64,000 nucleotides of DNA from Chryseobacterium sp. Leaf394 (GCF_001424105.1 NZ_LMQH01000011.1:1294273-1358272); one strand, 5' to 3'; positions 16,126-25,563 are shown, counted from the first letter of the stretch. Translations and numbers: made by a program. The notes: generated by a model from the sequence alone, not told the origin.

Positions 16126-16947
16126 ATGCTGAGACTGCTTCTGCTATTGATTACAACATCTTTGTATGCACAAAATTACCGCTTTGTATATGAATACAAA
16201 TTCAGACCGGACGTTATTATAAAAGACTCACTGGTAACTGATTACATGAATCTTGATACGGATGGAAAGGAATCGTATTTTTACAACGCGGCAAAATTTG
16301 AGAAAGATTCGGCTTATGCTGCTATGAAAGACTCAAAGGTGTTTTCTGAATATAAAAATTTTGACAGAAATCTTACCTACACTGTTCACAAGATTTATTC
16401 CCCGAAAAGCATAAAATTTTACGATAAGTTCCAGACTGCCAATCTTGTCATCAGAGAAGAAAAATTTCCGGTGTGGAAAATTCAGAATGAATTTAAAAAA
16501 ATTGGTGAAGTGAACTGTCAGAAAGCGGTTGCGGATTACAGAGGAAGAAAATGGGAGGCATGGTTCAGCAAAGATTATCCTGTAAGCGACGGGCCATACA
16601 AGTTTTCAGGACTTCCAGGGCTCGTGGTGCAGATTCAGGATACAGAACTTGACCATCAGTTTAATTTAATTCAGATTAAAAAGACGAAATCAAACTATAG
16701 TTTTTTGCCTAAAACCAATAAGGAAATCAGCGAGAAAGAATTCAGAAAACTGTGGACAGACTATCGTTTTGCTTCCGATGAAATTGATAAGATGAATATC
16801 AATTCGAAAGAAGGAAACGTAGTTCTACAGCTGAAAGATGGCTATACAAGCACAATTAAGAAAGACAGACTCACCAAAGCCAAAGATTTTGATGCGGCAC
16901 TTTCAGCAATACTTTCCAAATCTAAAAACAGGATTGAAAGAGATTAA
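16126..16947 (+). CDS. GLPGLI-family secreted protein
   Basis: 273 residues with a signal peptide (MLRLLLLLITTSLYAQ). The family signature is FSGLPGLVVQIQD near residue 165; upstream it has the usual conserved Trp (KWEAWFSKDYPVSDGP). GLPGLI proteins are known only from Bacteroidota and their function is unsettled. A second, more divergent member lies at 21,417-22,124. Confidence 0.88.
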   Translation: MLRLLLLLITTSLYAQNYRFVYEYKFRPDVIIKDSLVTDYMNLDTDGKESYFYNAAKFEKDSAYAAMKDSKVFSEYKNFDRNLTYTVHKIYSPKSIKFYDKFQTANLVIREEKFPVWKIQNEFKKIGEVNCQKAVADYRGRKWEAWFSKDYPVSDGPYKFSGLPGLVVQIQDTELDHQFNLIQIKKTKSNYSFLPKTNKEISEKEFRKLWTDYRFASDEIDKMNINSKEGNVVLQLKDGYTSTIKKDRLTKAKDFDAALSAILSKSKNRIERD

Positions 16948-16982
16948 TTGCTTTTAAACTTGATTTAAGAAATCAAAAACTT

Positions 16983-16990
16983 TATTTTTG
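16983..16990 (+). promoter_or_regulatory. -7 promoter element (TATTTTTG) for rsmG
   Basis: An exact TAnnTTTG match 19 bases before the rsmG ATG. Confidence 0.5.
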
Positions 16991-17009
16991 CTCAAATATA
17001 CTATTTAAG

Positions 17010-17645
17010 ATGTCTACAGCGTTATTATTAAAATATTTCCCCGATCTCACTGACGTTCAGAAAGAACAGTTCGCAAAACTTGAAGTACTTTATAAGGAAT
17101 GGAATGAAAAGATCAATGTAATCTCCCGAAAAGATATGGAGTCGCTTTATGAAAAGCACATTCTGCACTCCCTGGGAATCGCAAAAGTGATGGGATTTGC
17201 TCCGGGAACTAAAGTTCTGGACATTGGCACCGGCGGAGGTTTTCCCGGAATTCCACTGGCAATCCTATTTCCTGAAACCCAGTTTACGCTGATCGATTCT
17301 ATTGGTAAGAAAATCACGGTTGTGAATGCAGTGGCGGAAGGTGTCGGATTAACCAACGTAACAGCGATTCACGGAAGGGCTGAAAAACTGAAAGAAAAAT
17401 TCCACTTTGTGGTCAGCAGGGCAGTGACGCAGATGCCTGAATTTCTCCGTTGGCTGAAAGGTAAATTTGAAAAAGAGCAGATCAACGCAAAACACAATGG
17501 TGTGCTTTATCTGAAAGGCGGAGAACTCGCTGAAGAACTCGCAGGACTGAAATGTGAAATTTTTAATCTTAAAAATTACTTTGAAGAAGAGTTTTACGAC
17601 ACTAAAAAAGTGGTATATCTATCAAAAGGTAATTTTAATTCTTAA
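17010..17645 (+). CDS. rsmG: 16S rRNA (guanine527-N7) methyltransferase RsmG
   Basis: 211 residues, family length. The N-terminal KWNEKINVISRKDMESLYEKHILHSL-type segment (seen here as EWNEKINVIS) is diagnostic of RsmG/GidB. The SAM-binding motif I is LDIGTGGGFPGIPLAILFP, with acidic loop FTLIDSIGKK and the GRAEKL and VSRAV motifs. It methylates N7 of G527 in 16S rRNA; loss in other bacteria gives low-level streptomycin resistance. It ends 63 bases before the frameshifted lipoprotein. Confidence 0.95.
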   Translation: MSTALLLKYFPDLTDVQKEQFAKLEVLYKEWNEKINVISRKDMESLYEKHILHSLGIAKVMGFAPGTKVLDIGTGGGFPGIPLAILFPETQFTLIDSIGKKITVVNAVAEGVGLTNVTAIHGRAEKLKEKFHFVVSRAVTQMPEFLRWLKGKFEKEQINAKHNGVLYLKGGELAEELAGLKCEIFNLKNYFEEEFYDTKKVVYLSKGNFNS

Positions 17646-17708
17646 ATAAGTAATTATCTGGAATTATATTTGCTGAAAATTTAAAATAATTAAATAAAAT
17701 TTAATGTA

Positions 17709-18117
17709 ATGAAAAATTTACTTTCTATATTTATTCTGACTGTAATTTCGTCCGTAACTTTTACATCTTGCAATGACGATGATGATTACGAGACTATACA
17801 GTTGGTAGAAAAAGTAAAGATTGACAGTGTGTCAATTGTTAACGATACGATGAATGTTTTTGATATTCAGAGCATCAGAACCTATCAGAAATTCACGCAG
17901 CAGTGCGAAGGTTTTTATGGTTATGATTACGTTCATACCGCAGATTTCGACAGAAATGTGACCGCTTACAAGTTTAAAAACCAATGCCAATTGTGGATCG
18001 GGAACTTTCACAGGTTTTAATCAGATCAATTTTGCTCCGAAGGTCGCTGGGACTTATAATTTTAAATTCTGGACAGGAGATAACACGTTCATCACCAAAA
18101 CAATCGTAGTTCAATAA
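17709..18117 (+). pseudogene. Surface-type lipoprotein gene with an internal frameshift
   Basis: The first frame gives a lipoprotein (signal ending FTSC, Cys21, followed by NDDDDYE, an acidic stretch like the Bacteroidota lipoprotein surface-export signal) and stops at 18020. Removing one A from the AAAAA run at about 17,970-17,975 joins it to a second frame reading TNANCGSGTFTGFNQ and ending WTGDNTFITKTIVVQ at 18117, immediately before the next ATG. The continuation is protein-like, so the one-base frameshift is clear; whether it is a real mutation or a sequencing error in a homopolymer is not. Family unknown. Confidence 0.75.
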
Positions 18118-18660
18118 ATGAAATACAGGATTTCAGCAGTTTTCGTTTTAATAACATTTTTCTTTGCTTCAGCACAGAAAATTTATTGGTCTGAAAGCCG
18201 AAAGCTGACATGGAGCGACTTTCAAAGCAGGGATAATCTCGGGCATGACTTTTCGGTTGTGGCATTTGCCAATGTTGGGATGGGCTACTCTGCAGAAACC
18301 ACTACCAATCCCAAGGCTCCTGTAAGCATTGAGGTTTCAGTGTATTTTGACACTCAGAGATCCTGGAAAGTTGATAACATCAAGGGTGACCGTGTACTTG
18401 TACATGAACAAAAACATTTTGATATTGCTGAAGTTTATGGCAGAAAATTGAGACAGCTGATTGCTGCAAATATTAAAAATTCACTTGATTATCAAAATAA
18501 ATTCGTTCCTCTCTACAAAGAGAATTTGGCTCAGTATAAAAGCTTTCAGAAGAAATACGACAGCGAAACCAACCACGGACTGAATGAAGAAAAGCAGATG
18601 TATTACAATAATTTTATCGCTGAAGAACTTAAAAAATTAAATAAATTCCGGAAAAATTGA
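18118..18660 (+). CDS. DUF922-type exported Zn-dependent protease-like protein
   Basis: 180 residues with a signal peptide (ending ASAQ). RKLTWSDFQ near residue 28 and the zinc motif VHEQKHFDIAE (HExxH) near residue 100 place it in DUF922, a group predicted to be secreted metalloproteases. The ATG follows directly on the stop of the repaired lipoprotein frame. It overlaps the AddB-like start by 4 bases (TTGA), so translation is probably coupled. Confidence 0.8.
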   Translation: MKYRISAVFVLITFFFASAQKIYWSESRKLTWSDFQSRDNLGHDFSVVAFANVGMGYSAETTTNPKAPVSIEVSVYFDTQRSWKVDNIKGDRVLVHEQKHFDIAEVYGRKLRQLIAANIKNSLDYQNKFVPLYKENLAQYKSFQKKYDSETNHGLNEEKQMYYNNFIAEELKKLNKFRKN

Positions 18661-21359
18661 AGTTTCTCAACAAAATAATCAGTGAACTGCTGGCTCAGGA
18701 AAATGATCTTTCCAAATTCAGTATTGTATTGCCGGGGAAAAGACCTATAGTTTTCATCCGCCAGATTCTCGAAGAAAAAAAATATTCCGGTTTTTTGCCT
18801 GATTTTTTTACGGTGGAAGAGCTTATTACAGACATCGTAGATCAGCAGCCTATTCAGGGAATTTCTCTCTGGCTTTTTTCTTATGACGTTTACAGAAAAC
18901 TCAATCTTATTCCGCAAGACAGTTTTTCAGATTTTCTGAAATGGTTTCCCACGCTGCAAAAAGACTGGGATGATATTCTGAAGTTTTCAGACAGTGATAC
19001 AGCGGTTCTGCAATACATGTTTGATGAAGAGCGTATTAAGGAATGGGCTCAGGATTTGGGTGATGACGACGAAGTTCCAAGAAAAAAATTTCTGAACTTT
19101 TGGCGGAATATGAATATTTACCTACCGGCTTTAAAATCTGCTTTACTTGAGAAAAACTGGGCAACTTCAGGGATGATTCATGAAATTGCGACGGCAAAGA
19201 TTCAAAAATATGCCACAGAGAGCGATAAGAAATTTATTTTCTGTGGTTTCAATGCCTTTACACCAGTTGAAGAAAAACTTGTGAGAAATCTTTTGCAGTG
19301 GGACAAAGCGCAATGTTATTTTCAGGGCGACCGTTATTATTTCGATGACGAAAGACAGGAAGCAGGAAAGTTTCTGAGAGATCATAAAACTTGGAAGGAA
19401 TTCAATGACAGCCGGGAATTCAGGTGGATTGAAAACGATTTTAATCAACCCAAAAACATAAAAGTTTACGAAGTTTCGGGAAATATTACCCAGACAAAGA
19501 TTTTGCCTGAAATCTTTAAAGAAAGCCTCGATGCCGATTATTCTGACACCGCAGTAGTTCTCCTTGATGAAAATCTTCTGCCTGCGAGTCTCGATGTGAT
19601 GCATTCTGTGCAGCATCTGAATATTACAATGGGTTTTCCGTTAAAAAATCTTTCTTTTTCAAATGCTGTAAAACAACTTTTTTATCTTCAGAAACAACTT
19701 GAGAAGAATAAAACAACGTACTATTATAGAGATATTTACCCTATATTGGAAGAGCTTCCATCTTCTGAATCTGATGAAAAAATTACTTCAAATTTTAAAT
19801 CGAAAATAGAGGAGAGAAATATTGTTTACATTTCACGAAAACTTTTCTCAGAACTTCTTTCTGATCTTTCTTATTTTAAACTTTTGCTGAAAGCAGATTC
19901 AGCACAGGCTTATCTTGACCTGTTGACGGACTTCTGTGTTGGTCTGAAATGGCTGGATATCGACGATATTCAATATGAAAATATTTCTCACTTCGAAAAC
20001 GCTTTCAGACTTCTGAAAAACCAGATTCTTCCGTATCAGTTTGATATTAAGATGGAAACGCTTGAGGTTTTGATCAATCAGCATATCAACACAGAAAGTA
20101 TTGATTTTCAAGGCGAACCTTTGAAAGGACTGCAGGTGATGGGACTTTTGGAAACCCGTTTGCTGAACTTTAAAAACGTTATTCTTCTTTCAGTAAATGA
20201 AGGAAAACTACCGCTTGGAAATTCGCAGAATACGTATATTCCTTTTGATATCCGCCGACATTTTGAACTGCACACCTATCTGGAGAACGACAGTATTTAT
20301 GCCTATCATTTTTACCGTCTGATTCAGGATGCAGAGAATGTGCACCTGCTGTACAATGCATTGAGTTCGGGCGTAAACACTGGTGAAAAGAGCCGTTTCA
20401 TCACCCAGATTGAAATGGAGAGCAGTCACAACATCGAACATTTGATTATTGAAAACACCAGCGAGCCCATAAAAACTGAACCTATTGAAATTCAGAAAAC
20501 AGAAGCTGTACTGCAGAAACTTGATAACTGGAAGGAGCGGGTTTCGGCTTCCCATTTGACGAGTTATCTTTATAATCCGGTAGATTTTTATCTTTCTAAA
20601 ATTCTCAACACTTCTGAAACTGACGAAATCGAAGAAGAGCTTTCAGTGAGAAATTACGGAAATCTGGTTCATTATTCACTTCAGGATGTTTATGAAGAAC
20701 TGAAAGGCAAAGTTTTAAAAGAAAGTGATTTACAAAAATCAATTAAAGCAATAGATCAGTATATTAACGGAGCCATTGAAAAGCTGAAACATCAGCCTGA
20801 ATTCTATGAAAAGGGAATGAATTTCATTCACAGGGCCATCGCCAAAAAGGTAATCGAAGCGGTGCTGAATTTCGATCTTGAATTGGTGAATAGCGGAAAT
20901 GAACTGAAGATCATCGATATTGAAAGGAAATTTGAAAATGCAGATCTGTATATTGATGAAGAATCAAAAGATAAGATATCTTTTTACGGCTATATTGACC
21001 GGATCGACCAGCTGAACGGAACCATCAGAATCATTGATTACAAAACGGCTAAAACAAAAAATCTGACAGTAAAAATTGATGAATTAACTCAGGATGATTA
21101 TTTTCACAGGGAAGACCGGAAACAGGCGATGCAGCTCTGTCTGTATCAGTATGTAGTTCAGAGTTTACCGGAATTCTGGGGACTTCCTGTGCAGACAGGA
21201 ATATGGAGTTTCGCAGATGCCAAAAAAGGAGTAGTAGCACTTGAGTTTGCTCAGGGAGAGTTGCAAAATGCTATGGTTTCTATCCAGAATTTAATTCTTG
21301 AGATTTTAAATCCTGAAATAAGTTTTGTTGAGAATGTAAAGACTTTTGCCGGAAATTAA
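18657..21359 (+). CDS. AddB-like PD-(D/E)XK nuclease-family protein
   Basis: 900 residues. The N-terminal half resembles the inactivated helicase part of AddB/RexB-type proteins (FSIVLPGKRPIVFIRQIL, VGLL-like segment GLQVMGLLETR). The C-terminal nuclease has VRNYGNLVHYSLQDV, then GYIDRIDQ and IIDYKTAK with Asp794 and Lys796, followed by QAMQLCLYQY. Start is a TTG overlapping the DUF922 stop; no ATG fits. AddB normally works with AddA in double-strand break repair, but no addA is visible in this window. Confidence 0.82.
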   Translation: MKFLNKIISELLAQENDLSKFSIVLPGKRPIVFIRQILEEKKYSGFLPDFFTVEELITDIVDQQPIQGISLWLFSYDVYRKLNLIPQDSFSDFLKWFPTLQKDWDDILKFSDSDTAVLQYMFDEERIKEWAQDLGDDDEVPRKKFLNFWRNMNIYLPALKSALLEKNWATSGMIHEIATAKIQKYATESDKKFIFCGFNAFTPVEEKLVRNLLQWDKAQCYFQGDRYYFDDERQEAGKFLRDHKTWKEFNDSREFRWIENDFNQPKNIKVYEVSGNITQTKILPEIFKESLDADYSDTAVVLLDENLLPASLDVMHSVQHLNITMGFPLKNLSFSNAVKQLFYLQKQLEKNKTTYYYRDIYPILEELPSSESDEKITSNFKSKIEERNIVYISRKLFSELLSDLSYFKLLLKADSAQAYLDLLTDFCVGLKWLDIDDIQYENISHFENAFRLLKNQILPYQFDIKMETLEVLINQHINTESIDFQGEPLKGLQVMGLLETRLLNFKNVILLSVNEGKLPLGNSQNTYIPFDIRRHFELHTYLENDSIYAYHFYRLIQDAENVHLLYNALSSGVNTGEKSRFITQIEMESSHNIEHLIIENTSEPIKTEPIEIQKTEAVLQKLDNWKERVSASHLTSYLYNPVDFYLSKILNTSETDEIEEELSVRNYGNLVHYSLQDVYEELKGKVLKESDLQKSIKAIDQYINGAIEKLKHQPEFYEKGMNFIHRAIAKKVIEAVLNFDLELVNSGNELKIIDIERKFENADLYIDEESKDKISFYGYIDRIDQLNGTIRIIDYKTAKTKNLTVKIDELTQDDYFHREDRKQAMQLCLYQYVVQSLPEFWGLPVQTGIWSFADAKKGVVALEFAQGELQNAMVSIQNLILEILNPEISFVENVKTFAGN

Positions 21360-21371
21360 TTGGTAAAAATA

Positions 21372-21402
21372 AACCTTCAAGGTTTCGAAAACCTTGAAGG
21401 TT
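21372..21402. terminator. Bidirectional 14-bp hairpin between convergent genes
   Basis: AACCTTCAAGGTTT and AAACCTTGAAGGTT pair exactly around CGA. ATTTTT follows on the minus strand, so it best serves the GLPGLI gene. Each arm is itself nearly palindromic. Confidence 0.75.
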
Positions 21403-21416
21403 GACAAACTTAAAAT

Positions 21417-22124
21417 CTAGCTTTTTCTCAACTCTTTTACTTTCTCCATAAATTCCTCGTGATTATATACTTTCAGATTTTTATCAATGTCTTCAATGAT
21501 AAGATTTTTCACATTTTTCTCTACAGATTTTGCCTCTGCTGTAATATGTTCGGATTCTACTTTTAAGACAAGACCTGGAAAATTAAAATAAGCTAAAGGT
21601 CCTGTTTTTGCCGGAATTTGCTCTGTGTACCAAACTTTTGAAATTGTTTTGCTTATGGAATTTTCTACTGTGGCGACCTTACAGGAAAGGCCAAGGATTT
21701 TTTCGTCAGAGACTGCTGTTTCTAAAATTTTGTCACCAGGAATTCCATATTGATAAAATTCTTCATCTTTTATCTTTGTGTAAGAATAAAATCCAGGATC
21801 ATTTTTACGTTTTAATGATTTTATTTTTGGTTGAGAAAAACTGTTCAGAGGCACCTGCGTCAAATATATTTTTTTGGGTCTGTTTACAGTATCATAAACT
21901 GGTGCTTCGGGAAAAGATTCGTACATAAAGTTCCCATCCACGTAGGATAAAATATGCTTTTGTTTAGCTGATTGCTGTTCTGCAACTCTTTTTCTAAAAT
22001 CCTCACTTCCAACACTGGGAACTTTTTTTTGTTTAAACTGAACTTGATATTCCACTTTAAAAGACTGTGCGTTAGCAAAAATAGCTGAAATAAACATCAA
22101 AGAAAAAATGTAGTTTTTTTTCAT
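21417..22124 (-). CDS. GLPGLI-family secreted protein (divergent)
   Basis: 235 residues with a signal peptide (ending ANAQ). The signature is FNFPGLVLKVESEH, a variant of GLPGLI, preceded by KVWYTEQIPAKTGPL, which is typical. It lacks the long acidic region of many members. It is transcribed from a TACATTTG box about 44 bases upstream. Function unknown for the family. Confidence 0.83.
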   Translation of the reverse strand: MKKNYIFSLMFISAIFANAQSFKVEYQVQFKQKKVPSVGSEDFRKRVAEQQSAKQKHILSYVDGNFMYESFPEAPVYDTVNRPKKIYLTQVPLNSFSQPKIKSLKRKNDPGFYSYTKIKDEEFYQYGIPGDKILETAVSDEKILGLSCKVATVENSISKTISKVWYTEQIPAKTGPLAYFNFPGLVLKVESEHITAEAKSVEKNVKNLIIEDIDKNLKVYNHEEFMEKVKELRKS

Positions 22125-22167
22125 CTGAAAATAATTTTAGGTTTAAATATTCCTTATCGTGTGAATT

Positions 22168-22175
22168 CAAATGTA
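22168..22175 (-). promoter_or_regulatory. -7 promoter element (TACATTTG)
   Basis: An exact TAnnTTTG match 43 bases before the GLPGLI gene ATG at 22124. Confidence 0.5.
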
Positions 22176-22240
22176 TATATTTTCGTCCTGTTTTAAAATT
22201 AAATATTTCATTTTTGTAAAAATTTAGTATTATTTAATAA

Positions 22241-22271
22241 AAATGTTCCGACTTTTAAAGCCGGAACATTT
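22241..22271 (-). terminator. Terminator of the acyl-CoA dehydrogenase gene
   Basis: AAATGTTCCG and CGGAACATTT pair exactly; on the minus strand TTATT follows. It is about 38 bases after the stop. Confidence 0.65.
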
Positions 22272-22308
22272 GTCTTATAATAATTTTTGTTAAATAAAAT
22301 GCTCTATT

Positions 22309-23487
22309 TTAAAATGCATTAAACCCAGTAATATCCAATCCTGTGATCAACAAATGAACATCGTGCGTCCCTTCATAAGTAATTACAGACTCTAAGTTTG
22401 CAGCGTGGCGCATCATCGGAAATTCTCCCATGATTCCCATTCCACCAAGGATTTGTCGGGATTCTCTTGCAATATCAATCGCCATTTTCACGTTATTTCT
22501 TTTCGCCATAGAAATCTGAGCCGGACTTGCCTTGTGTTCGTTTTTCAAATTTCCTAACTGAAGACAAAGCAACTGAGCCTTGGTAATTTCAGTTAAAAAT
22601 TCAGCCAGTTTTTTCTGCTGCAACTGAAATGCTCCTACAGGTTTGCCAAACTGTTTTCTTTCTTTGGAATACTGAACGGCAGTACAGTAGCAATCTATCG
22701 CAGCACCAATTACGCCCCATGAAATTCCGTATCTGGCAGAGTTCAGACAAGAAAGAGGTCCTTTTAGTCCTGTTACATTTGGTAACAAATTTTCCTTCGG
22801 AACTTTCACATTATTGAAAACCAATTCGCCTGTTTTTGAAGCTCTCAAACTCCATTTGTTATGTGTTTCCGGAGTGGTGAAGCCTTCCATTCCTCTTTCC
22901 ACGATGAGTCCCTGCACTTTTCCTTCTTCATTTTTTGCCCAAATCACTGCAATATCACAAAGGGGAGCGTTGGTAATCCACATTTTTGCCCCGTTCAGCA
23001 AATAATGATCGCCCATGTCTTTGAACTGCGATTCCATAGAACTCGGGTCTGAACCATGGTTAGGCTCCGTTAAACCAAATGAACCAATCATTTCGCCTGA
23101 GGCCAATTTTGGTAAGTATTTTTTCTTTTGCTCCTCAGAACCAAATTCATTAATCGGAAACATGACAAGAGAACTCTGAACGGAAGCTGCAGAACGCACC
23201 GCAGAATCGCCTCTTTCCAGTTCCAGCATAATCAAACCGTAAGAAATCTGATCGAGCCCGGAACCACCGTACTCTTCAGGAATGTAAGGTCCCAAAGCTC
23301 CGATTTTCCCCAGTTCTTTCATTAAATTTGGCAAATCAGTATGATTTTGTGCAGCCTGATCGATATTCGGCATCACGAAACTTTCAACCCAGTCACGCAC
23401 AGACTGTCTGATGAGCTTGTGTTCATCGGTGAGGAAAGCATCAATTCCAAAATAATCTGGTATGCTGGTAAGCGGATAATATGACAT
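22309..23487 (-). CDS. Acyl-CoA dehydrogenase, glutaryl-CoA dehydrogenase-like
   Basis: 392 residues, FAD-dependent. Evidence for the glutaryl group: the Arg in AVRSAASVQSSLVM that contacts the substrate gamma-carboxylate, GSFGLTEPNHGSDP near the flavin, ARYGISWGVIGAA, and the catalytic Glu in ITYEGTHDVHLLITG. The reaction would be oxidative decarboxylation of glutaryl-CoA to crotonyl-CoA in lysine/tryptophan breakdown, feeding electrons to ETF. Neighbours do not add pathway genes. Confidence 0.87.
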   Translation of the reverse strand: MSYYPLTSIPDYFGIDAFLTDEHKLIRQSVRDWVESFVMPNIDQAAQNHTDLPNLMKELGKIGALGPYIPEEYGGSGLDQISYGLIMLELERGDSAVRSAASVQSSLVMFPINEFGSEEQKKKYLPKLASGEMIGSFGLTEPNHGSDPSSMESQFKDMGDHYLLNGAKMWITNAPLCDIAVIWAKNEEGKVQGLIVERGMEGFTTPETHNKWSLRASKTGELVFNNVKVPKENLLPNVTGLKGPLSCLNSARYGISWGVIGAAIDCYCTAVQYSKERKQFGKPVGAFQLQQKKLAEFLTEITKAQLLCLQLGNLKNEHKASPAQISMAKRNNVKMAIDIARESRQILGGMGIMGEFPMMRHAANLESVITYEGTHDVHLLITGLDITGFNAF

Positions 23488-23568
23488 AAATTTTTGTTTT
23501 TCTAAAAATAAGATTTTTTAGACAGTGACAAAAAAATAATGTGTTTTTAAAGGCAAAGAATACAAAAT

Positions 23569-24357
23569 TCAGATAAAATCTTCCTCCAAAAAGGTGTAAG
23601 GTTTTGATTTTGAATGGTATTTTTCTATAAACTTATAGAGATAAGGTGCTTTGTTTGCGGAGCCGTCGTACAGTTTTTCAAGCCTTTCCAGCATATTCAT
23701 GCTTAAAATTTTGCGCTGAAAATTGTTTCTTCTGAATGTTTCACCCAAAATTGTTTCGTAAAGGCTTTGCAGATCTTTCATGGTAAATTTTTCGGGAAGA
23801 AGATTGGATGCGGCGACCTGAGTGTCAATATTATCCCGCAGAAATTCCAGTCCTGACCTGATGATTCTGTCGTGGTCAAAAGCCATTTGTGGAAGCTTGT
23901 CTACCTCAAACCACGCGCAGGTTTCGTTGAAGGCGTCGGGAAAGGTATTGGCAAGGGAAAAATCGATGAGACTACAGTAACCCACCGTGATAAACCGCTG
24001 CAGAATCCAGTGATTTTCGGTGACATCAAGACCTTTATTCTGGATTAAAGTTTTATGCACATTATTTTCAGTACGGCTCATTCTACCAAAAGTGTGAAAC
24101 TGTTCCAGAAAAATGTCTTTAAGATGCGTTCTTTCGAATAAAACCCTTGCTGCAGCATCCCGGAGGTCTTCATCCAGAAAAACAAAACCTCCCGGAAGGG
24201 AATACAGATCAAGATCATGATATTTCAAAAGCAAAACTTTCAGGATACCATCATGAAAACCGAAAATAGTGCAGTCTACCGAAAGATTTGGAATGAAATC
24301 TTTGCTGTCGATCAGCTGCTTCAGGGTTTCAATATTTTTATTGTGATCTGTTTTCAT
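23569..24357 (-). CDS. Nudix-fold transcriptional regulator (NrtR/AraR-like)
   Basis: 262 residues: an N-terminal Nudix fold (about 25-150) and a C-terminal winged helix containing LPEKFTMKDLQSLYETILGE and RNNFQRKIL, as in NrtR-type regulators. The Nudix box reads GGFVFLDEDLRDAAARVLFE; the catalytic RExxEE positions are RVLFER, so two key acidic residues are lost and hydrolase activity is unlikely. In Bacteroidota, such proteins sense sugars (AraR in Bacteroides). It follows the MFS permease gene by 21 bases and faces the glucan locus, which suggests it controls that locus (inference). Confidence 0.82.
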   Translation of the reverse strand: MKTDHNKNIETLKQLIDSKDFIPNLSVDCTIFGFHDGILKVLLLKYHDLDLYSLPGGFVFLDEDLRDAAARVLFERTHLKDIFLEQFHTFGRMSRTENNVHKTLIQNKGLDVTENHWILQRFITVGYCSLIDFSLANTFPDAFNETCAWFEVDKLPQMAFDHDRIIRSGLEFLRDNIDTQVAASNLLPEKFTMKDLQSLYETILGETFRRNNFQRKILSMNMLERLEKLYDGSANKAPYLYKFIEKYHSKSKPYTFLEEDFI

Positions 24358-24378
24358 GCTGTAAAAATAAAATTATTT

Positions 24379-25563
24379 CTAATATTTTTGATTAATTGCT
24401 TTAAAAAATGAAAATCCGAAGATAAAAACTGTCATTACCGCCAAAAATATGAAGACCGCGTAATAATTCAGCATTTGATTTTGAAATAAAACAGAAATAA
24501 GTGCAGAGCTTGCTGAACTTCCCAAAGATGAAAAAATTACAATGACGGAAGTAAGCACATTCACTTTTTCTTTATCTGTGGAAGAAATCATTTTTGAATT
24601 GGCAACGGGATAGAGCGGTGCAAGAAAGAAACCGATCACCGGAAAAATGTAGATTAAAATTGCTGATTTTCCATTACTGAAAAACTGGATTGCAATAATC
24701 AAAAACAGAATCAGAAGAACCATAGAAACGCAGATGTAAAAGTATTTGGACAAATCGAACCGTCTTATGATCTGTGCCGTAAATATCCGGCCCAAATAGC
24801 TGAAAACTGCCAAAAATGATGTAGCCTGAAGTGCAAAAAAAGAATCTACACCCAAATGGTTTTTATAAAAAGAAGGCAACCAGGAATTAAAACTCTGTTC
24901 AGTAAACACGATGAAAAACAAAAGTCCAAAAAAAGCAGTGAATGCAGGTTTTCCGAATCCTGTAAGATCGGGTAGAAGACTAATGTTTTTATTTTCCGTT
25001 TCGGTGATTTCTGTTTTCAAAAAAAGGTAAACAGTAAAGAAACTGATAAGCGAAATTCCCAAAAAACCAAATTTCCAGAATTCGCCGTATTGGCTTGAAA
25101 TGAGCCACCCAAAACCTGTGTTGACAACAAAAATCCCAACCATGAAGGAAGCTTCTACACTGCTCATGGTTTTGGTTAAAGTTTTTTCATCAAAAATATT
25201 GTTTTTAATAATATTGAAAACGCAGATTTTACCCAGCGCAAAACACGCTCCGATGATCGCAAACCACAATTTATAAAACCAGAAAACCTGTACAAACGGT
25301 AAGATTACAGAACATACTGCGACAATCAGTAAAGCCGAAATGAGTGAGGTTTTCGTTCCGATTCTGCTGATAAAACTTACGGCAAAAATAGAAATGAATG
25401 CGATTGGAAGATCTTTAAAAGCCTCTAAAAGTCCCAGTTTACCGTAGGAAATATTTTCTTCTGACAGTTGAAGGATGATGATGCCCATACAGTTTAAAAC
25501 CATCGAAAATATCAGAAAAGTTAATTTAAGTGGAACGGTAATTTTATTGATAGAGGTCGCCAT
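24379..25563 (-). CDS. MFS sugar permease (FucP-like)
   Basis: 394 residues with about twelve membrane helices. The layout (SYGKLGLLEAFKDLPIAF in helix 2, SRIGTK loop, AEASFMVG-like SSVEASFMVGIFV in helix 5) resembles FucP/glucose-type H+ symporters of Bacteroidota glycan loci. The likely role is inner-membrane uptake of glucose or gluco-oligosaccharides released by the neighbouring hydrolases. It is divergent from susC and upstream of the Nudix regulator in one operon. Confidence 0.83.
   Translation of the reverse strand: MATSINKITVPLKLTFLIFSMVLNCMGIIILQLSEENISYGKLGLLEAFKDLPIAFISIFAVSFISRIGTKTSLISALLIVAVCSVILPFVQVFWFYKLWFAIIGACFALGKICVFNIIKNNIFDEKTLTKTMSSVEASFMVGIFVVNTGFGWLISSQYGEFWKFGFLGISLISFFTVYLFLKTEITETENKNISLLPDLTGFGKPAFTAFFGLLFFIVFTEQSFNSWLPSFYKNHLGVDSFFALQATSFLAVFSYLGRIFTAQIIRRFDLSKYFYICVSMVLLILFLIIAIQFFSNGKSAILIYIFPVIGFFLAPLYPVANSKMISSTDKEKVNVLTSVIVIFSSLGSSASSALISVLFQNQMLNYYAVFIFLAVMTVFIFGFSFFKAINQKY

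Noticed and set aside
17960-17985. Programmed -1 frameshift signal in the lipoprotein gene
   Set aside because: The zero-frame codons TTT AAA AAC preceded by G do not form an X XXY YYZ heptamer, and no downstream pseudoknot is evident. A one-base insertion in the A run is simpler.
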